The position numbers and the translations under genes were made by a program. From NCBI GenBank assembly GCA_015232165.1, contig JADGAE010000005.1:1-25207 (forward strand): a stretch of DNA of 25,207 nucleotides. The letters run 5' to 3'. Numbering within the stretch: position 1 is the first letter of the stretch; every line of letters begins with the position of its first letter. The stretch is from Nitrospirota bacterium (GTDB taxonomy: Bacteria > Nitrospirota > Thermodesulfovibrionia > Thermodesulfovibrionales > Magnetobacteriaceae). The notes beneath the pieces were generated by a model that saw only the letters and a list, made by a program, of their open reading frames with translations, searched no databases and was not told the DNA's origin. This document shows, in pieces, positions 1 to 6,444 of the stretch.

Positions 1-145
1 AATGACATCCATCCCCGGTGTATTTGCAGGTGGAGATATCTCCAAAGCCCCCGGCACCTTTACCACGGTCATCCATGCCATGCAGACCGGACGACGTGCA
101 GCACAGGGGATATTAAACTACATCGCAAAAAAGACTAACAAATAA
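1..145 (+). CDS. C-terminal end of a GltD-like NAD(P)/FAD oxidoreductase (partial)
   Basis: Only the last 47 codons are inside the window; the frame begins at base 2 and stops at TAA 143-145. The peptide contains TSIPGVFAGGD, then TVIHAMQTGRRAA and a short Lys-rich tail. This is the typical C-terminal FAD-binding signature of the glutamate synthase small subunit (GltD) and related NAD(P)H-dependent flavoproteins, where the GGD motif contacts FAD and the following helix carries the G-R-x-A-A pattern. Which member of the superfamily it is (GltD, NfnB/SudB, dihydropyrimidine dehydrogenase-like) cannot be decided without the rest. The next gene, leuD, is 242 bases downstream behind a repeat block, so co-transcription is doubtful. 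Confidence 0.75.
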   Translation, partial: MTSIPGVFAGGDISKAPGTFTTVIHAMQTGRRAAQGILNYIAKKTNK

Positions 146-162
146 GAATACATGCAAGACCT

Positions 163-363
163 TAGTTTGACAATGTCACATTTAAGTAAGCATGGAGATT
201 GTCTGAACCAGGATTACACAGATTTAAGGATTTACAGGAAAAAGGCACAATGTCTAAATCCTGATAATCTCTTAATCCGTTAAGTTAAATTTGCTCCCTA
301 CGGTCGCAGGCAAGGTTCAGACATCTTTAATTGCAGAGATTGGAATATGACATTGTCAAATTA
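163..363. repeat. Nested inverted-repeat block upstream of leuD
   Basis: Two perfect inverted pairs are nested here. The outer arms are TTTGACAATGTCA (166-178) and TGACATTGTCAAA (348-360); the inner arms are GTCTGAACC (201-209) and GGTTCAGAC (314-322). Between them are partly complementary runs of the AGGATT/AATCCT type, a style of dispersed repeat often seen in bacterial intergenic regions. The 16-mer at 163-178 recurs exactly at 18134-18149. A small non-autonomous element or a folded RNA are both possible; no ORF fits. I did not find a convincing leuD promoter in it. Confidence 0.5.
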
Positions 364-387
364 GATAGATAACTTTAGGAGGCATAT

Positions 388-894
388 ATGCAATTAACAG
401 GTAAGGTGTGGAAGTTTGGAAGGGACATTGATACGGATGCGATCATACCGGCAAGATATCTCACCACGGCAGACCCGGTTGAGTTGGCAAGACACGTCAT
501 GGAGGATGCCGACAAGGACTTTCCAACGAAGGTAAAAGCCGGGGACGTGATCGTGGCGGGGGCCAATTTTGGCTGCGGTTCATCGAGAGAGCATGCGCCC
601 ATAGCCTTAAAGGCGTCGGGTCTGAGTGCGATAGTGGCCGGCAGCTTTGCGAGGATATTTTATAGAAACGCCTTTAACATCGGGCTGCCAATATTTGAAT
701 CCCCCGAGGCAGTCAACCAGATCAGGGAGGGTGACGTTATCGAGATCGACACCGGCACCGGGGTTATCTCAAACACCACCACTGGTGCCCAGTATCAGGC
801 AAAACCGATACCACCCTTTATGGAGGAACTTATCACCGCCGGCGGTCTAATCCAGTGGACACGTAACAAGCTGGGGCTTGCAACAACCGGGTAG
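388..894 (+). CDS. leuD: 3-isopropylmalate dehydratase small subunit (LeuD-type)
   Basis: Small (swivel-domain) subunit of the [4Fe-4S] isopropylmalate isomerase, which with the large subunit LeuC converts 2-isopropylmalate to 3-isopropylmalate in leucine synthesis. The 168-residue length matches the short archaeal/thermophile LeuD type. Visible signatures are DIDTDAIIPARYL near the N-terminus (residues 13-25) and NFGCGSSREHA (60-70), which contacts the substrate carboxylates, followed by IFYRNAFNIGLP. The start is supported by AGGAGG at 377-382, 5 nt before ATG. The substrate-selecting loop reads RYLTT, so a homoaconitase or related small subunit cannot be excluded. No leuC lies in the window. 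A terminator follows at 985-1020 and a repeat end begins 1 nt after the stop. Confidence 0.9.
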   Translation: MQLTGKVWKFGRDIDTDAIIPARYLTTADPVELARHVMEDADKDFPTKVKAGDVIVAGANFGCGSSREHAPIALKASGLSAIVAGSFARIFYRNAFNIGLPIFESPEAVNQIREGDVIEIDTGTGVISNTTTGAQYQAKPIPPFMEELITAGGLIQWTRNKLGLATTG

Positions 895-895
895 T

Positions 896-937
896 TTTAT
901 AGCGCGTTTCGATTGGGTGCAATACAAAGAAAGATGG
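896..937 (+). repeat. Solo end of the dispersed element (TATAGCGCG type)
   Basis: TTTATAGCGCGTTTCGATTGG (896-916, written here as 21 bases split: TTTATAGCGCG + TTTCGATTGG) is identical to 13360-13380. It continues GTGCAATACAAAGAAAGA, which matches the right end of the element at 2289-2522 and the element end inside the Nudix gene at 6143. After about base 937 the similarity is lost and no G/C-rich core follows, so this looks like a decayed or truncated copy. It begins immediately after the leuD stop codon (892-894). Confidence 0.55.
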
Positions 938-984
938 TTATGAGAATTTAATCAATAATGGGATATTAGCGAGACTTAGTAGAA

Positions 985-1020
985 GCCCCCTCCCCTAAAG
1001 GGAGGGGAAGCCTTTTTTTT
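985..1020 (+). terminator. Rho-independent terminator after leuD
   Basis: CCCCTCCC (987-994) pairs with GGGAGGGG (1000-1007) around a 5-nt loop, followed by AAGCC and eight T residues (1013-1020). The T-run exists only in the plus direction, so it ends leuD transcription. It does not serve the convergent secG gene. Confidence 0.8.
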
Positions 1021-1047
1021 AAATCTCTAAGTTTGAGAAAGAGCCGT

Positions 1048-1458
1048 TTATTTTTTATCCTTTGGTGTTTCCTTGTTGCCGGACTGGGGTTTAATGTCCT
1101 GTGCAGGCAGCTTGCCTTCAGTGGGGGGTTGGGCTTGCTTATCCGTAACACCGATCTCTCCCGCAGGCATCTTGGTCTTGTCGGCAGGGGCGGAGGTCTT
1201 TGACTGGGCAGGTGCCTCAATTACAGAAACCCGCCTCGCCTCCAGAAATGAAAGCAGGAAGGACGTAATCATAAACACTATTGCCGTTGTCGTTGTCAGT
1301 TTGGTCAGAAACGTAGCGGCCCCACGACTGCCAAAGACGGTTTGACTCGAGCCGCCAAAGGCCGCACCCATCTGCGCCCCCTTTGAACTCTGTACAAGCA
1401 CCACAAACACGATAACAAAACAAACTATTATGTGTAGGGTCATCAATAAGGTATGCAT
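1048..1458 (-). CDS. secG: Preprotein translocase subunit SecG
   Basis: SecG is the small auxiliary subunit of the SecYEG channel in the inner membrane. The first 80 residues fit the family: a membrane helix at about 3-22 (HIIVCFVIVFVVLVQ), the conserved cytoplasmic segment QSSKGAQMGAAFGGSSQTVFG, then a second helix at about 57-75. The protein is 136 residues because of a hydrophilic, Lys/Pro/Gln-rich tail of about 55 residues beyond the second helix, which many SecG proteins carry in variable form. The ATG lies 6 nt after the tpiA stop, and the AGGTAGG overlapping that stop can serve as ribosome-binding site, so the two genes form an operon. The tpiA-secG order is common in bacteria. Confidence 0.92.
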   Translation of the reverse strand: MHTLLMTLHIIVCFVIVFVVLVQSSKGAQMGAAFGGSSQTVFGSRGAATFLTKLTTTTAIVFMITSFLLSFLEARRVSVIEAPAQSKTSAPADKTKMPAGEIGVTDKQAQPPTEGKLPAQDIKPQSGNKETPKDKK

Positions 1459-1464
1459 CAGTGC

Positions 1465-2205
1465 CTACCTGAACTTAACGATTTTCGCAAAGCTGTCAGC
1501 CTTGAGGCTTGCACCGCCAACCAACGCACCATCGACGTCGTGTTGAGACATAAGCTCGGCGATGTTTTCAGGCTTAACGCTCCCGCCATACTGTATGCGT
1601 ATCTCATCGGCCTTGCCACCGTAGACGTCCTTGAGTCTTTCCCTGACGTAGGCATGGGCCTCCTGCGCCTGTTGCGGTGTTGCCGTCACGCCTGTACCGA
1701 TTGCCCAGATAGGCTCATACGCAATTACCAGCTTTTCGGGGGCAACGTCCTTTAAGCCGCCCTCTATCTCACGCTTTATGACCTCAAAGGTCTTGCCGCC
1801 GTTTCGTTCCTGAAGCGTCTCGCCTATACAATATATGACACTAAGCCCTGCGGTCATGGCAGCCTTTATCTTTTTGTTACAGAAGTCGTCGCTTTCGTTA
1901 AAATACTGCCGCCGCTCGGAATGACCAACTATCACGTAGGAACAACCCACGTCCAGGAGCATGCCCGTGGATATCTCCCCGGTATAGGCACCCTCGACCT
2001 CAAAGTACACATCCTGCGCCGACAGTTTCACGTTACTACCCTTTAACATCTCCCCTGCCTTAGACAGTGAAGTAAACGGTGGTGCTATGACAATCTCCAC
2101 GTCCGCAACGGTTCCCACCACGGGTAGAAATCCCGTTATAAACTCGGCGGTCTGAGCCGTTGTCTTATACATCTTCCAGTTTGCTGCTATACACGGTGTT
2201 CGCAT
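1465..2205 (-). CDS. tpiA: Triosephosphate isomerase
   Basis: Cytoplasmic glycolysis/gluconeogenesis enzyme interconverting dihydroxyacetone phosphate and glyceraldehyde 3-phosphate. All active-site signatures are present: AANWKMYK with the catalytic Lys, VGHSERR with the electrophilic His, AYEPIWAIGTG with the catalytic Glu on loop 6, and the phosphate-binding YGGSV and GALVGGASL. With the start chosen here it has 246 residues, the normal length. An ATG two codons upstream (2211) is also in frame. I prefer 2205 because AAGGAG then sits 9 nt away rather than 3, and because the protein then begins MRTP, as is usual in the family. It is transcribed with secG from a strong promoter at 2244-2272. 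Confidence 0.95.
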   Translation of the reverse strand: MRTPCIAANWKMYKTTAQTAEFITGFLPVVGTVADVEIVIAPPFTSLSKAGEMLKGSNVKLSAQDVYFEVEGAYTGEISTGMLLDVGCSYVIVGHSERRQYFNESDDFCNKKIKAAMTAGLSVIYCIGETLQERNGGKTFEVIKREIEGGLKDVAPEKLVIAYEPIWAIGTGVTATPQQAQEAHAYVRERLKDVYGGKADEIRIQYGGSVKPENIAELMSQHDVDGALVGGASLKADSFAKIVKFR

Positions 2206-2243
2206 AATCATAAACTCCTTCTTTCTCTATATAAATAAACTGT

Positions 2244-2272
2244 ATTATAACTGAATTAAACGTATAAGTCAA
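2244..2272 (-). promoter_or_regulatory. Sigma-70 promoter for tpiA-secG
   Basis: Read on the minus strand: TTGACT, 17-nt spacer, perfect TATAAT, about 40 nt before the tpiA start. The dispersed element at 2289-2522 begins only 16 bp upstream of the -35 hexamer. Confidence 0.85.
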
Positions 2273-2288
2273 CACAAGGGTGCCTGGG

Positions 2289-2522
2289 GGGTGCATAAAT
2301 TTTTCATGGGTGACAAGTGGTAACAAAAATGCGTATAATGGGGTCAAGGGGACTTCTTCGTGCCCTGGGCGGGTGCGACCCGCTGCGACAAGATTGCGGT
2401 TCGCCCCTCCCCTTGCAGGGGGGTCTGAAGGGGGCGCGGTAACGTCGCTGTGACATGGGGGCACCCCGGCCACAAGACGCCCATTTCTTTCTGTGTATCG
2501 CATGCAATCGAAATGCGCTATA
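2289..2522 (+). mobile_element. Dispersed MITE-like element, copy A (mosaic ends)
   Basis: The left end is GGGTGCATAAA (2289-2299), followed by a flank matching the element at 14118-14310 in reverse. The core runs from GGGGTCAAGGGGAC to a GCGCGGTAACGTCGCTGTG segment. The right end, read in reverse, is TATAGCGCATTTCGATTG, the other type of family end. It thus combines two end types and shows no target duplication. The right end touches the TGA stop codon (2523-2525) of the minus-strand methyltransferase. No protein-coding gene is evident; ORFs across it are G/C-rich artefacts. Confidence 0.65.
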
Positions 2523-3338
2523 TCACAGGTCAAAATATGTGCCCTCAAAGCGTTTATTGAAGATGTCATAAGACATCTCCGGGTTGTCAAGAATGCGTTG
2601 ATACTTCAGCATTACAGGGGAAGTTATATCATCAACATGTGACAACTTTTTGGCGGAAAACCAGAAATGTAAGGGACCGGTTGAATTAAAGTAGAAATCA
2701 GGATAATGACACCCGTGATCATAGAGGTGGAAGCGGTGAACGCCGTTAAGTTCCCCCGTTCTCTCCAACAAATACGAATCAACCACCTCGAAACCGTTTA
2801 ATGTGTAGAAGTCATGAAAAAGGGTTGGACTTAACTGATAAAAACCATGATTTATAAAGTTGTTTACCGGTGAAAGGTGATACACATACCCGCCGACCCG
2901 TAGAACTCTCACTATGTTTGACATCACTGACTTTATGTCAAAGGTATGCTCCAGAGTTCCCCCGTCAATGACCGTGTTGAACCTTTCAACATATTCATCA
3001 CCAAATGGTTGTTCCAGGTCTGCCAGGAGCTTGGGTTTATCAAAGTCATGTTTGTCGACGTCGTAGTAATCGCTCTGTGGGATACCCAGAAGCTCAAAGA
3101 ATGTCACAGCATGTATAAATTTCTTAGACTCGGGCCACATCCTGATTAGGGTTCTGCTGTCATTTAAGTGAATCTGATTCGGGAGACAATAAGAAAAATC
3201 CTCCTCAGCGAGGTATCGGCAGCAATCATCTTTGGTAGCGAAGATACTCTGATTTCCAAGCGTAAGCAACGGGGCGTTTAATCTGCCACCCTTGCTGCAC
3301 CTTATGAGATGTTTCAAACAGCTTGCAAAAAGTCCCAC
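2523..3338 (-). CDS. SAM-dependent methyltransferase-like protein
   Basis: The 271-residue protein resembles class I methyltransferases found in surface-glycan and secondary gene clusters. The central part reads NTVIDGGTLEHTFD, then IVRVLRVGGYVYHLSP and NNFINHGFYQLSPTLF, corresponding to the post-motif II strand and the LRVGG turn of motif III. A classical glycine-rich motif I is not obvious; an acidic DVDKHDFDKP stretch occupies the region after it. The open frame extends 56 codons further upstream, but I place the start at GTG 3338, because GGAGG lies 6 nt before it behind a long A-run and a near-consensus promoter lies upstream at 3442-3470. The substrate is unknown. No glycan genes are adjacent, so the role cannot be read from context. 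Confidence 0.7.
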   Translation of the reverse strand: MGLFASCLKHLIRCSKGGRLNAPLLTLGNQSIFATKDDCCRYLAEEDFSYCLPNQIHLNDSRTLIRMWPESKKFIHAVTFFELLGIPQSDYYDVDKHDFDKPKLLADLEQPFGDEYVERFNTVIDGGTLEHTFDIKSVMSNIVRVLRVGGYVYHLSPVNNFINHGFYQLSPTLFHDFYTLNGFEVVDSYLLERTGELNGVHRFHLYDHGCHYPDFYFNSTGPLHFWFSAKKLSHVDDITSPVMLKYQRILDNPEMSYDIFNKRFEGTYFDL

Positions 3339-3435
3339 TTTTGACCTCCTTTTTTTTTTCGAGAGATAAGTCCCGGCAACAGTATATACCTTGCGGGCAT
3401 TTGAGCCGGGTGGCACTGCCTCCTCCCACCGCAAA
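3339..3435 (-). promoter_or_regulatory. Structured 5' leader of the methyltransferase mRNA (candidate cis-regulatory RNA)
   Basis: From the predicted start site (about 3435) to the GTG there is a leader of about 97 nt. On the minus strand CCCGGC (3410-3405) pairs with GCCGGG (3377-3372), and between them AUGCC (3400-3396) pairs with GGUAU (3390-3386) around a 5-nt loop. An alternative 5-bp stem GGUGG (3430-3426)/CCACC (3413-3409) overlaps the first stem by two bases, so the two folds compete. The ribosome-binding site follows a run of ten A residues. It matches no riboswitch class I can name. Confidence 0.45.
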
Positions 3436-3441
3436 AGAGAG

Positions 3442-3470
3442 ATTGTACAATAAAGTGACGGGGTTGTCAA
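3442..3470 (-). promoter_or_regulatory. Sigma-70 promoter for the methyltransferase
   Basis: Minus strand: perfect TTGACA (3470-3465), 17-nt spacer, TACAAT (3447-3442). It decides the GTG start at 3338 over the longer open frame, since the upstream ATG at 3506 lies before the promoter. Confidence 0.8.
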
Positions 3471-3601
3471 GATAAGTGTTAGGGCAATAGCATTTGAAAC
3501 ATTCATGAATAGGAGTAATATTCACCCCCGCCGATGAAAATGTATAATGCCTATGTAGTTTACTCCGCTGACATAGAACAGTAGCATAAACATAGCACTT
3601 T

Positions 3602-3757
3602 GGTGGGGTCAAGGGGCGAGCCGCCCCCGGCTCAGTGGGGGACTGGTCCCCTTGCAGGGGGGATCTGAAGGGGGGGTGCGGCAACACCCGCCGTGCGGGC
3701 GGAGCTGCCCCCTTCTTTCTTCGTTTGAATGGGCAGGTACTTTATTTTCACGGTAAA
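3602..3757 (+). repeat. Dispersed element, copy B
   Basis: Begins with the GGGGTCAAGGGG core, has an inserted GAGCCGCCCCCGGCTC hairpin, then GGGGACTGGTCCCC and a GGGCGGAGCTGCCC hairpin followed by CTTCTTTCTT. Bases 3707-3757 (51 nt) are identical to 13463-13513 in copy F, showing recent or conserved relationship. I see nothing recognisable in the 130 bases between the methyltransferase promoter and this copy, nor a gene anywhere in 3471-4174. Confidence 0.6.
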
Positions 3758-3807
3758 TTCTGCTGCATTGATGAAGGTATACTGAATGAGATAACATGTA
3801 CTTATTA

Positions 3808-3915
3808 CGGGGCCAAGGGGACTTCTTCGTGCCCGGAGTGCCTCATCCCCCCTTGCGGGGGAGGTCAAGGAGGGGCGCGGTAACGTCGCTGTGCCGGCGG
3901 AGTCGCCCTCCTTTT
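3808..3915 (+). repeat. Dispersed element, copy C
   Basis: GGGGCCAAGGGGACTTCTTCGTGCC, as in copy A (shown split: GGGGCCAAGGGGAC + TTCTTCGTGCC), then CCCCCCTTGCGGGGGAGG and a GCGCGGTAACGTCGCTGTG segment ending in GTCGCCCTCC plus a T-rich run. It lies in tandem with copy B, 50 bp apart, the same two-module arrangement seen in reverse at 6143-6406. Confidence 0.6.
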
Positions 3916-3968
3916 TTCTTTTCTTAGGACCAAATGCGATTGCCCTGAGATAAGTGTTACATAATTTC

Positions 3969-3994
3969 TTGAAACAACTGCACTATGCTATAAT
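3969..3994 (+). promoter_or_regulatory. Probable extended -10 promoter for gatB
   Basis: ATGCTATAAT at 3985-3994 contains a perfect TATAAT preceded by TGC, the extended -10 form. No good -35 lies at 17 nt; TTGAAA lies at only 14 nt. Transcription from here would run through repeat copy D before reaching gatB. Confidence 0.45.
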
Positions 3995-4048
3995 GTAAAA
4001 TGATAAATTTTTTGAGTATAAGTACCCACTGGAATAAAGATAAAGACG

Positions 4049-4136
4049 GGGTCAAGGGGGCCGGCCCCCTTGCAGGGGAGATCAAGGAGGGGCGCGGTAA
4101 CGTCGCTGTTACAGCGGAGCCGCCCTCCTTGCTTCT
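4049..4136 (+). repeat. Dispersed element, copy D, inside the probable gatB leader
   Basis: Contains a 20-nt perfect palindrome, CAAGGGGGCCGGCCCCCTTG (4053-4072), then a long stem with arms CAAGGAGGG and CCCTCCTTG enclosing a GTAAC/GTTAC inner stem. A T/C-rich run (TTGCTTCTTTTCCCTTCTTCT begins at 4129; 20-nt limit respected as TTGCTTCTTTTCCC) follows, so in RNA this resembles an intrinsic terminator about 40 nt before gatB. Confidence 0.6.
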
Positions 4137-4174
4137 TTTCCCTTCTTCTGATTTAAGGAGGCGATTGATAGCGT

Positions 4175-5623
4175 ATGACTAAGAGAGATACGGCAACCGG
4201 TTATGAGGTTGTCATTGGACTGGAGATACACGCGCAGATGTCTACTGCGACGAAGATGTTCTGTGGCTGCACCACGCTATTTGGCGGACAGCCCAACACC
4301 CACACCTGCCCTGTGTGCATAGGGATGCCCGGGGTACTGCCCGTGATGAACAAGCGGGCACTGGAGTTTACCATCCGTGCAGGACTGGCGATAAACTCCG
4401 AGATATCGCGCTACAGCCGGTTTGCCCGCAAGAACTACTTCTACCCCGACCTGCCAAAGGGCTACCAGATAAGCCAGTACGAGCTGCCCATCTGCGTGGG
4501 CGGTTGCGTCGTCATCACCACCGAGGACGGGGAAAAGACCATCGGCATTACGCGCATCCACATGGAGGAGGACGCCGGTAAGAACATCCACGAGGGTAGT
4601 GTCAGTCATAGTTTGGTTGACCTCAATCGCGCGGGCGTGCCGCTTATGGAGATCGTGACCGAGCCGGACATTGGCAGTCCCAAGGAGGCAGCCGCATTTA
4701 TGCGCAAACTCCGGGGGATACTGCGCTACCTCGAGGTCTGTGACGGCAACATGGAGGAAGGCTCCCTCCGGTGTGATGCAAACGTATCGCTAAGGCCACA
4801 CGGGACGGAGGCCCTTGGTACAAAGACCGAAATCAAGAACATCAACTCGTTTCGTTTTGTGGAAAAGGCGTTAGAATACGAAATAAAGCGCCAGGAGAAG
4901 GTGCTCAAGGCCGGCGGCACCATCACCCAGGAGACGAGGTTGTGGGATGTTGCCACGGGCGTTACGCAGTCGATGCGCTCCAAGGAGGAGGCACACGATT
5001 ACCGCTACTTTCCCGAGCCGGACCTGGTACCCATTGCCGTATCTGATGAGTTCATCGATTGTGTCAGGGCGACAATGCCTGAGCTGCCGGATACCCTAAA
5101 GGGACGCTTTATCGAGGTATATAATCTGCCCCAGTACGATGCCGACATCCTGACGTCGGACAAGCAGGTGGCGCTCTTCTTTGAGGAGGCAGTCAGGGGC
5201 GGGGCCAATCCCAAGGCCGCAAGCAACTGGATCATGGGCGAATTGATGCGCCTGCTCAACGAAAAGGCGGCGGCCTTTGAATCGCTTCAACTGCGCCCCG
5301 CTGACCTGGCGGGCCTGATAAAACTCATAGACGACGGTACCATAAGTGTCAAGATCGCCAAGGTCGTCTTTGAGGACATGTTTAACACCGGAAAGTCGGC
5401 ACAGGAGGTCGTCAAGGACAGGGGGTTGGTGCAGATAAGCGACAAGGGACATCTTGAACAGACCATCGCCGACATCATTGCCGGCAATCCTGCCGAGACG
5501 GAGCGTTACCGGGCTGGAGAGGTCAAGCTCATGGGGTTTTTCGTCGGCGAGGTCATGAAGGCAACAAAAGGCAAGGCCAATCCCAAGCTGGTCAACGAAA
5601 TATTAAGGAGGAAACTGACATAA
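4175..5623 (+). CDS. gatB: Aspartyl/glutamyl-tRNA(Asn/Gln) amidotransferase subunit B
   Basis: GatB is the kinase/tRNA-binding subunit of GatCAB, which converts misacylated Glu-tRNA(Gln) and Asp-tRNA(Asn) to the amide forms; an organism needs it when GlnRS or AsnRS is absent. The 482 residues match the family length. Signatures include GYEVVIGLEIHAQ (9-21), a zinc-type cluster C30-x-C32 with C45PVC48, the YFYPDLPKGYQISQY block, HMEEDAGK (129-136) and VDLNRAGVPLMEIVTEPDI; the C-terminal helical tail domain is complete. AAGGAGG lies 13 nt before ATG, longer than usual, and no better in-frame start exists. gatA and gatC are not in the window. A Nudix gene follows after 1 nt. Confidence 0.96.
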   Translation: MTKRDTATGYEVVIGLEIHAQMSTATKMFCGCTTLFGGQPNTHTCPVCIGMPGVLPVMNKRALEFTIRAGLAINSEISRYSRFARKNYFYPDLPKGYQISQYELPICVGGCVVITTEDGEKTIGITRIHMEEDAGKNIHEGSVSHSLVDLNRAGVPLMEIVTEPDIGSPKEAAAFMRKLRGILRYLEVCDGNMEEGSLRCDANVSLRPHGTEALGTKTEIKNINSFRFVEKALEYEIKRQEKVLKAGGTITQETRLWDVATGVTQSMRSKEEAHDYRYFPEPDLVPIAVSDEFIDCVRATMPELPDTLKGRFIEVYNLPQYDADILTSDKQVALFFEEAVRGGANPKAASNWIMGELMRLLNEKAAAFESLQLRPADLAGLIKLIDDGTISVKIAKVVFEDMFNTGKSAQEVVKDRGLVQISDKGHLEQTIADIIAGNPAETERYRAGEVKLMGFFVGEVMKATKGKANPKLVNEILRRKLT

Positions 5624-5624
5624 C

Positions 5625-6269
5625 ATGCAAGAGACGGAAATGCTGGACATAGTCAATGAGGCTGGCGAGATCATAGGCGTGGCCAGTCGCGGCGAGGTGC
5701 ATGGCAACAACAGCCTCCTGCACCGGGTGGTACACGCCCTGGTCTTTGACGCAGCGGGGAATTTGATACTGCAAAAGCGCTCGATGATCAAGGACGTGGC
5801 CCCCGGCAAGTGGGACACCTCCGTGGGCGGACACGTGGACCACGGTGAGACAATAGAAGCCGCACTGTTGCGAGAGATGCGCGAGGAACTCGATATTACA
5901 TTAGACCTTACAGTGGCTGGGCCGGATAAGCAACCGGAGCTGATGTACAGCTACATCCACAGCAACAGCTACGAGTCCGAACTCGTACACACCTACCGCT
6001 ACACGCACACGGGTACCATTGACTTCAACCGCGACGAAATCGACGAGGTCAGAGCCTGGTCGTTACAAGAGGTGCGAGACAATCTCAACAGCGGCATCTT
6101 CAGCGACAACTTTGAGGACGAATTCAGAAAATATCTGGAACTCATAGCACGCTTAGATTGCATTCAATACAAAAAAGCAATGGAGGGCTTTGTCCCCAAT
6201 CAGACCCACCCACAAGGGGAGGGGCGAGGCACCCAGCCACGAAGAAGTCCCCTTGATCCCCATTTATAA
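5625..6269 (+). CDS. Nudix hydrolase (IPP isomerase-like/YfcD type) with a repeat-derived C-terminal tail
   Basis: A Nudix-fold pyrophosphohydrolase. The Nudix box spans residues 69-91, from G69 through E75, R83-E84 and E87-E88, with Asp at position 90 where Gly is usual; the surrounding QKRS...APGKWDTSVGGHVDHGE pattern is typical of the YfcD/isopentenyl-diphosphate-isomerase-like Nudix group. The substrate is not predictable. The start is 1 nt after the gatB stop, with AAGGAGG inside the end of gatB. The natural domain ends near residue 173. Residues 174-214 are encoded by the dispersed element at 6143-6406 (Pro/Arg/Gly-rich, ending RRSPLDPHL), which therefore also supplies the stop codon. 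The original 3' end appears lost. Confidence 0.85.
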   Translation: MQETEMLDIVNEAGEIIGVASRGEVHGNNSLLHRVVHALVFDAAGNLILQKRSMIKDVAPGKWDTSVGGHVDHGETIEAALLREMREELDITLDLTVAGPDKQPELMYSYIHSNSYESELVHTYRYTHTGTIDFNRDEIDEVRAWSLQEVRDNLNSGIFSDNFEDEFRKYLELIARLDCIQYKKAMEGFVPNQTHPQGEGRGTQPRRSPLDPHL

Positions 6270-6406
6270 GTACCTGCCCATAATAGTAAACAAGAAAGAA
6301 AGGGGCGGCTCCGCCCCCCTTCAGAACCCCCTGCAAGGGGACCAGTCCCCTTGACCCTATTAAAGTGCCGTGAATTTTGTATTTAACCAAATAGAAATCT
6401 TCTATA
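6143..6406 (-). mobile_element. Dispersed MITE-like element, copy E (two modules, reverse orientation)
   Basis: The left edge on the plus strand is ATAGCACGCTTAGATTG, followed by CATTCAATACAAA, matching the TATAGCGCGTTTCGATTG-type end. The other edge, read in reverse, is CTATAGAAGATTTC...AATTCACGG, aligning with the left end of copy F at 13360. Between them lie two core modules in tandem, one with GGGGACTGGTCCCC (about 6338-6355) and a GGGGCGG/CCGCCCC hairpin next to a run of TTTC repeats, the other degenerate. Its plus-strand left part is translated as the Nudix tail. Confidence 0.7.
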
Positions 6407-6444
6407 GGTAGAGTGGTAGGGTAGAGATAGCATCTTTTTAGGTT

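Noticed and set aside
163..363. TTGACA at 167-172 as a leuD promoter
   Set aside because: No acceptable -10 hexamer follows at 16-18 nt; the hexamer is part of the repeated 16-mer.
1000..1060. Bidirectional terminator for leuD and secG
   Set aside because: The hairpin has a T-run only on the plus strand side, so it fits leuD alone.
3226..3687. 153-codon minus-strand open frame across the methyltransferase leader and repeat copy B
   Set aside because: It uses repeat sequence and overlaps a gene start in another frame; composition is that of G/C-rich repeat translation.
4000..4182. 60-codon open frame ending at the gatB start
   Set aside because: It is composed mostly of repeat copy D and lacks a ribosome-binding site.
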